From Ephemerocybe angulata (taxonomy: Eukaryota; Basidiomycota; Agaricomycetes; Agaricales; Psathyrellaceae), in assembly GCA_013368325.1 (NCBI GenBank), contig JAACJK010000163.1, forward strand, positions 186,001 through 250,000: a DNA stretch of 64,000 bases, in the 5' to 3' direction. This document shows positions 58,295 to 64,000 of the stretch, piece after piece. Every line of letters starts with the position of its first letter. Within the stretch, counting starts at the first letter, position 1. The notes beneath the pieces are model-generated. The model did not search any database. It had not been told where the DNA came from and saw only the letters and a program-made list of their open reading frames with translations. Position numbers and translations under genes: made by a program.

Positions 58295-59849
58295 CTACGC
58301 CTTGGTCTCAGAGGACTCGGTGACAGGGAGAGCAGGAGAGGGGACCGAGAGGCTGGGCGCTGCGCTCGCAGGTCCATTGGAGCCGGTCTCCCAGGTAGGT
58401 GTGAAGATGGGAGAGGTGATGGAGAGCTTGGACCGGGTCGCGGGAACTGCGCTGTGGGGAACAGCAGGGGTGTTCACCTCGGGGAGCTTGGGGAGGTTGG
58501 TATTGATAGTGCTGGTGGGAGTAGCGCTACTGGGCTCCTCCAACCCCATGGTCTTCCTGGCGTGCTCGAATGTCCTTAACAAGCGGCGGCGGGCACCGAG
58601 AGCCGAGACGCCCTTACCCTCCAGGCCGGCGTCATCCAGGCTGATGAGCTCTTGCCACGTCAAGCCCTCGAAACAGGGCGTGTACTTGTGCAGGCGGAGG
58701 CTACGGAACCACCCAGGAATATCCTCGAGCATCTCGGGCTTGAAGTCCTCGGGTTTGGGGGAGTCCACTGAAGGACTCTCGAGACTAGCGCTTTTCAAGG
58801 CGCCCAACCCAGCGCTCTTAAGGGCGCTAGGGCGGAGGCCAGTACGCAAAGCGCTACCAGGGAAGCGGGCGCTCGAAGGAGTACCGCGCCACGTAGCAGT
58901 TCCCGGAACACCTGTCTTCTTAATTGCCTTGGGTGCAGCGGCGCCGGGAGCGCCGGTGGGCTGCACCAGCCCGCTCATGATGAGCTGAACAGCAAGCAAT
59001 TGAGCCTCTGGCGAAAGTCCGGCATTCGCGAGCATGTTCAGCGTATATGGGTTCATCATGCTCAATCCAGGAGCAGTGGTGCTGCCAGGCTCGGCGGCTG
59101 CCTCAGGCTTCTGGAACAGAGGAAGAAGAGGGGTGTTCCCGGCGTTCGTGGAGTTGGTCCAAGTGCTTGGGTCCTCGAGGTTAAGAGGCTTGCTCTGGTC
59201 ACCTGCTGCGGACTCCTTGGCCGTTAAGGGCGTAGGAGTCTCGGGAGAACCGAGGCTCGGGAGGTTGAGACTGGGCGGGCGCATGGACAGCTTCGCGAGC
59301 TTGGGTTTAGATCCATCGATGGTCGCAGCTGTAGGGCAGAGATACATAGGTAAGAAGAAGCCCGTTGCTTATCGCATGAGGGATACGTACAGCCAGGCGC
59401 AGGGGTATCCTCCAGACGGGCAAGGCGCTGGATAGTCGAGCCAAAGAAACGGAGCTGATCCTGAGTCGAAGTCTGGATCAAGTGGTAGACGGTAGCCGTG
59501 CGCTCGCTAGGAGTCAGGACCTTATACCCTATTTGTCGGTTCAGAGATGCATGATCAGACTTGGGAGTGCACAGCGCTCACATTGCTCTACTGTGCCAAG
59601 CTCCTCCTTATACTTGGGGTTGAGGGAGATCTTGGCTACATCACCCTGAGGAAGAGAAATGCGTCAGAAGATTAATTGTAGACTTCCTAGGGACACACTG
59701 ACGAGCATAGACTCGTATTTCTCAAAGCCTTTAATCCATTCCTCGAATCCACTGGTAGTAGGGGCGGGCGTTGCAGCTTGTCCAGAAGCTGCGGCAGGCA
59801 CCACCTCGGGGGTGGCAGAGGCAGGGGTGGTTGATTCAATGTTCGACAT
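58295..59849 (-). CDS. VTS1: Vts1/Smaug-type RNA-binding protein with SAM domain
   Basis: Vts1 binds CNGG hairpins in mRNAs through its SAM domain and recruits deadenylase. Start ATG 59849 (MSNIESTTPASATPEVVPAA). A conserved N-terminal region follows (GFEEWIKGFEKYESMLV, VYHLIQTSTQDQLRFFGSTI), then a Pro/Ser-rich linker with SMMNPYTLNMLANAGLSPEA. The SAM domain near the C-terminus is MLEDIPGWFRSLRLHKYTPC, then LTWQELISLDDAGLEGKGVS and ALGARRRLLRTFEHARKTMG. The RLHKY and GAR.R..L positions match yeast Vts1 RNA-contact sites. Three introns near the 5' end. Stop is TAG 58295-58297. Confidence 0.93.
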
Positions 59850-60297
59850 TGGGAGATCTCAATGTGGGGGGGTAGTTTGCTGGGGGTACCAAGGACAAAA
59901 AGCCTCCATCGTGGACGGCGATGCTTTTATCGAGATCACAGTCGTATCATGCGAACTTGACAACGGAATTGATGCCTACAAGCATCGCAACATGTCACTG
60001 GCTGTGCATCATGATCTTGTTCCATATGCATCAACTGGATCTACAAGCCCGGCATAGTCAGGCCCCGAGTCCAACAGTCAACAGGGCACTTGAAAGCTCC
60101 AATCCAGAGTGGTGAGCAGTACGTTCACTGGATGACGACCGGGGGCAACTTGGACATTCTTTATCTCTGTGAACGTAGAACCCTGTACGATAGGCTGAGT
60201 GGGCCACTAAACTACACTACTAGTCTACAAGACTTACTAACTTACTAACCAAGGATCATGCCTGCAAATAAAGTACCGCGATAGTCGGCTTGAGAGA
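59850..60297. other. Intergenic spacer, VTS1 / O-fucosyltransferase-like gene
   Basis: A 448-bp gap holding the VTS1 promoter and the 3' side of the next minus-strand gene. No gene or repeat recognised. Confidence 0.45.
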
Positions 60298-61929
60298 TTA
60301 GATATATATCCTGTTCGATTGATATGCAGGTCTCAGGATTTCTATGATGAATTTGCTGAATGTGCTCCCCGAAGTCCCCACAACGGAATCTGCTCGAGCT
60401 ACGATCATGGCATCCACCAGGGGCTCCAGATAGTTGGATAGCCTGACGCCGTCGGTGTTCACGACCGCCCGGAGAGGTTTCAGTTGATCCTGAAAGTCCA
60501 TTAAGAAGCGGACAGACGGAAAGGCCTGTCTGAAGGGAAGCAGTATTGGGTCGGTTCTGGGATTCTTTGAGTCTGTGGAGATGAAGATAGGGGTGGAAAG
60601 GGCGCAAAGGGAAGGTGAGGAATGTCGGATGTGTTGTGACTGTGACCAGGATTGGAAAGTAGTGGGTTCTGCATCTAGGGGGAACCGTCGGAACGAATCC
60701 AAGGGCAGCTGTATGCCATAGGAACGGCTGATTCCTTCGATTTCAAGGTCAGAGCAGCCTGCCCGCTGAAGAAGGAAGCGCCATGACTCCTGGATTGTGA
60801 TCTCTTTCCTGTCGTAGAAGGTTCCATCACCTATTCGAAGATGGAGGCCGATATATGAATTTCCCCCCAAGCGCAAAACAATAGCATCCACGATGGCGTT
60901 GAGTGTTGGATTTTCCAGCACCATCATCCTACGAATCCTGAGGAGGGCGGCAGAGCCTTGCACTCCAAGGGCAAGACGAGTGGTTCCGAAAAGGCTTCCA
61001 AATTGGAGGACAGTATGTTGAATATCTGAAAGTTGTTCTATGGGTATTGATTCGATGTACTTGCTTAACGACGAATGTGCGCCATCCTCGAAACGAAAGT
61101 TGTAGGGCGATTCGTCCCTGAGTTGTAAGACGCCATCAGGTTGGGATGTGAGAGTATCTAGGTATCGGATCGGAGACAGAGAGTCCAAATGAATGAGGTT
61201 TTGCTCCTTCTCGATTTGCGACATGTTGAAAAGGGTGTTCCAGGAAACCAACGTCGAGTCGGAGTGGTCAAGGCAGTCAACAGGGAGAGTGAGGTAAGGA
61301 GGGATGTCGCCGCAGTGTTCCAAGCCGTCAGAAGCGGCCAGCCGGAGACTGTGATCCAGAGTAGTGAATGGTAGGTACCGTATCGGTTTGGCTCCAAATC
61401 GGACGGGAGGGACAAGGAGTGATCGGTTGAGGAGGCGCGCCAGAGTCATAGCATTCTCCAATGCGATCCGCTGGTTGTTAAACCCAGAGTGTGGGAGATA
61501 TGCCAGATATTTGTGGCCTGGCAGAAGTCCAGGCGGGGTCGTGTTATGCGGGCGCGGCGCGGTGGCTTGCAGATGACGATCAGCCCGCAAGTCGGCATGT
61601 TTGTCCCACGAAATGAGCTCCCACCTCGAGGTAAAGAGATAGTAAGCAAATGCAAAGCATGTGAGGCACGAGATAGACAGAAAAGCCAGCAACACTGTGA
61701 GACTGAAGTTCCATCGATAACCTGCCGGTTGTCGAGGTCGATGTCGCAGTGATGGCATGGGGGTCCCCGGTAATTCTAGGCGAGGAATAGGGCCAGTGGT
61801 GCGTGTAGAACGCATCCTGTATCCACCTCGTTCCAGCGAGATTGAGGGCGATGCATCTGCTCTACGCGGGTGCTTGTTTGGAAAGAGAGAAGACATGAGG
61901 GCACTATGTAGAACAAGTTGGTTGAGCAT
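60298..61929 (-). CDS. O-fucosyltransferase-family glycosyltransferase, type II membrane protein
   Basis: One uninterrupted exon. The first in-frame ATG is 61929 (MLNQLVLHSALMSSLFPNKH); another lies at 61896. A basic N-terminal tail precedes one membrane helix (FSLTVLLAFLSISCLTCFAF) and a lumenal catalytic domain. The start of the domain has the family's GFNNQR motif (LPHSGFNNQRIALENAMTLA). A central GLHLRIGDGTF matches the GDP-fucose-binding HxRxGD loop. The C-terminal part has PIFISTDSKNP and VDAMIVARADSVVGTSGSTF, typical of the GT65/GT68-like fold. Stop is TAA 60298-60300. Substrate unknown. The gene is head-to-head with the HAD gene, with only 117 bp between start codons. Confidence 0.82.
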   Translation of the reverse strand: MLNQLVLHSALMSSLFPNKHPRRADASPSISLERGGYRMRSTRTTGPIPRLELPGTPMPSLRHRPRQPAGYRWNFSLTVLLAFLSISCLTCFAFAYYLFTSRWELISWDKHADLRADRHLQATAPRPHNTTPPGLLPGHKYLAYLPHSGFNNQRIALENAMTLARLLNRSLLVPPVRFGAKPIRYLPFTTLDHSLRLAASDGLEHCGDIPPYLTLPVDCLDHSDSTLVSWNTLFNMSQIEKEQNLIHLDSLSPIRYLDTLTSQPDGVLQLRDESPYNFRFEDGAHSSLSKYIESIPIEQLSDIQHTVLQFGSLFGTTRLALGVQGSAALLRIRRMMVLENPTLNAIVDAIVLRLGGNSYIGLHLRIGDGTFYDRKEITIQESWRFLLQRAGCSDLEIEGISRSYGIQLPLDSFRRFPLDAEPTTFQSWSQSQHIRHSSPSLCALSTPIFISTDSKNPRTDPILLPFRQAFPSVRFLMDFQDQLKPLRAVVNTDGVRLSNYLEPLVDAMIVARADSVVGTSGSTFSKFIIEILRPAYQSNRIYI

Positions 61930-62046
61930 CGCAGTACTAATCGCCGTCACTCCCACGCCAAACAAGGTTACCGGTCCCCACGTTCCACGAGCGCTTGTGA
62001 CTCTGATGACGTCCGCCAACGTCTTCCCGGCGTTTCCGACCAGTCA
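61930..62046. promoter_or_regulatory. Very short divergent promoter
   Basis: Only 117 bp separate the start codons of the O-fucosyltransferase-like gene and the HAD gene, so their 5' UTRs and promoters must overlap. No TATA box seen. Confidence 0.5.
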
Positions 62047-63840
62047 ATGTCGACCACAAGCATGTCGAAAGCTCTCAGAGTGCTTTCCCCTAGGCATAAC
62101 AAGCCTAGCATGCCCTTTCTGAAGACTCGGTATCTGCAAACCACTGCATCGGGGAGGAAGGCACCCCCACTTGCCTTCGTTTTTGACATAGTAAGGAATC
62201 TATACCTCAAAGAGTTTTCCTCACTGATCTTGACTCATCATGTATATGTGTAAAAGGACGGGGTATTGATTCGTGGTGCCCAAGTCCTACCGGAAGCAAA
62301 GAAGGCGTTGAACATCCTCGCGGGGGAGAATCCTTTTCGAACGTGCGCCGCCTTCCCCCGCCTGATATTACATAGTGCTCACGTATCCTCACAAGTAAGA
62401 TACCATTCCTGCTCGTGAGTACCATTCAATAGAACTTGGAGAAGGCCCTCTTACTGAGAGTAAGGCCTATAGCTCACAAACGGGGGCGGTGTGAGTGAAG
62501 AGGCGAGATGTAAATCTCTTTCGGCGAAATTGGGGGTTGAGGTATTGTATGGCTTCTACGCCCCGTGCAATTCGAGGCTCACTCAACTTCCGTGAAGATT
62601 GAGCACTCTCAATACATCCAGTCACATACGATATTGAAGAAACACGCCCGCCGCTTTGCCGACGAGCCTATCCTCGTTCTTGGAGGTAAACTCGATACGG
62701 TTCGACGGGTCGCGGAAGGGTACGCTCTTCTCAGTCATGAATCCTTTATGAAAGCTCATCCTGACGGTCTAGATACGGATTCAAACGTGTATATACGACA
62801 CTGGATGTTCTGGCATGGAACCCGTCGTAAGTGGAGGGATGCCGGCGACTCTGCCTAAACGCTAATTCCTTTGACAGAACTTGGCCGTTCCACCAACTGA
62901 CCGAAGCCGAGAAAGAGAGCACAAAGGTATGGCTGACTCCCTACAGCACCAGAGTCGTAAGCCTGATTGCTTGATTCGCAGGCGGCCGATTTTTCAAAAT
63001 TACCCATCTCCGCCGTCTTTGTGTTTCATGATCCTCGCAATTGGGCTCTCGATGGTGAGTGCCGGTTTGACCATTTCACCAGGCGGAACACTAATCTTGC
63101 CACAGTGCAGATTCTTTCTGATATTCTGCAATCTGGCGGAATCATCGGAGGACCATGGGTACCAGTGGAAAAGCAACAGAAGCCGGTGGAGGTCACATTC
63201 TGCAATCCTGACTTGCTCTGGGGTTCGGACTTTCCTCGCCCGAGAATAGGTCAGGGTGGCTTCAAGGAAGCTTTCCAAGCAGTATTCAAAGCAAGTCGTT
63301 TTGTTTTTCACTCGCATCGGGTGTCCCATATTAACCGGCGCGCCCCAAGGCCATCACCGGGAAACAGTACCCCTATGTCCAGTACGGCAAACCGACAAAG
63401 GCCACTTACGACTTTACGAAGGAGGTCCTAGAGCAACGATTTAACGAGGAATACGGATCATCTTCCAAGCCCAGTAGCCTGTGAGTATCCCGTACTTTCG
63501 TGAAGGAAGTGACTCATTGGACATGTAGATACATGATCGGTGGTAAGCGCACGGTTGCTCCTGTCCAGAGTTACTCACACCTAAAACTTCATTCAACAGA
63601 TAATCCGGAATCCGGTAAGCTGTCTTTCAGTACCCTTATCCTTTAACATTACTTAAGAACCCACCAGACATTGCTGGTGCCAATGCTGCTCAGTGGAACT
63701 CCGTTTTAGTAAAAACTGGTGTCTATAACCCCGAGCAAGGGCCTCCCGCACATGCTCCGACCCATACAGCCAACGACGTGCTGGAAGCGGTCCAGTGGGC
63801 TGTCGAGAGGGAGTATTCTAAACATGCGCACTCGCAGTGA
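62047..63840 (+). CDS. Mitochondrial HAD-superfamily hydrolase, CECR5/YKR070W type
   Basis: Start ATG 62047 (MSTTSMSKALRVLSPRHNKP) with a presequence-like N-terminus. HAD motif I is split by an intron: LAFVFDI | DGVLIRGAQVLPEAKKALNI, giving the DxD pair. After short exons come IPFLL, LTNGGGVSEEARCKSLSAKL (motif II region), VQFEAHSTSVKIEHSQYIQS and PILVLGGKLDTVRRVAEG. The cap region has ISAVFVFHDPRNWALD and GGIIGGPWVPVEKQQKPVEV. Motif III/IV is LYMIGDNPESDIAGANAAQW, followed by VLVKTGVYNPEQGPPAHAPT. Stop is TGA 63838-63840. About ten introns, several bordering tiny exons such as MIG-D-NPES. The substrate of CECR5-type enzymes is not established. It should act as a mitochondrial phosphatase-like protein. 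Confidence 0.87.
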
Positions 63841-64000
63841 ACCCATTTATGATTATTTTGCCCCATCTACTGACAACCTACACCAATGATCAGAAGAAAA
63901 TGCATAGACTAGAGACAATGTGTAGACGATGCTTACGGACCACTTCTGAGCACGCTTCTAGGCTTTCTATCCCTGTCCCTACTTAATATTCTGTGGATCT

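Noticed and set aside
1..64000. CRISPR arrays, rRNA, tRNA, insertion sequences, intact transposons
   Set aside because: No regular spaced repeats, no rRNA or tRNA structure, and no transposase or reverse-transcriptase motifs were recognised in any frame.

Overview
The window is nuclear DNA from a filamentous basidiomycete, most likely an agaricomycete. Genes are dense and broken by many short introns (about 48-60 nt) with CTRAC-type branch points. There is an expansion of unusual G-protein alpha genes, a DUF6533-type membrane protein and the usual ascomycete/basidiomycete housekeeping set. I saw no rRNA, tRNA, CRISPR or intact transposon. All gene models are read from sequence alone; splice sites were chosen by GT/AG (one GC/AG) and by continuity of recognised protein motifs.

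Layout. 1-12962: 3' end of the U2 snRNP protein SR140, the multi-KH protein Scp160/vigilin, a TMEM19 homologue, glycogen synthase, a Cdc1/Ted1 GPI-remodelling phosphoesterase, and a 62-residue complex I subunit split over four exons. 13104-21652: a very large disordered nuclear-type protein with a ubiquitin-like head, CPA1 (arginine-specific carbamoyl-phosphate synthase) preceded by a spliced upstream ORF resembling the arginine attenuator peptide, and a BSD-domain protein. 21934-26249: accessory island with a small secreted protein made of duplicated exon cassettes, a divergent UstYa-type (DUF3328) oxidase, a broken second oxidase copy and a hemerythrin-like protein that has lost most metal ligands. 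26393-38926: ISA2, a DUF6533 membrane protein, Spp2, a coiled-coil protein, an amino-acid permease and a bacterial-type mannose-1-phosphate guanylyltransferase. 39454-43148: a probable PAXX-type end-joining factor and an atypical G-alpha. 45175-54828: LEA-like mitochondrial stress protein, nicotinamide riboside kinase, secreted M28 aminopeptidase, fumarate reductase fused to cytochrome b5, membrane dipeptidase. 54979-63840: a second atypical G-alpha, Vts1, an O-fucosyltransferase-like protein and a CECR5-type HAD hydrolase.

Most interesting points: (1) the secreted exon-cassette repeat peptide beside UstYa genes, a candidate peptide natural-product locus, although it lacks the expected dibasic sites; (2) the CPA1 attenuator uORF whose key Asp codon is assembled only by splicing; (3) a fungal PAXX candidate with a Ku-binding-like C-terminus; (4) two G-alpha paralogues that both lack the catalytic glutamine, one needing a 4-nt micro-exon to stay in frame.
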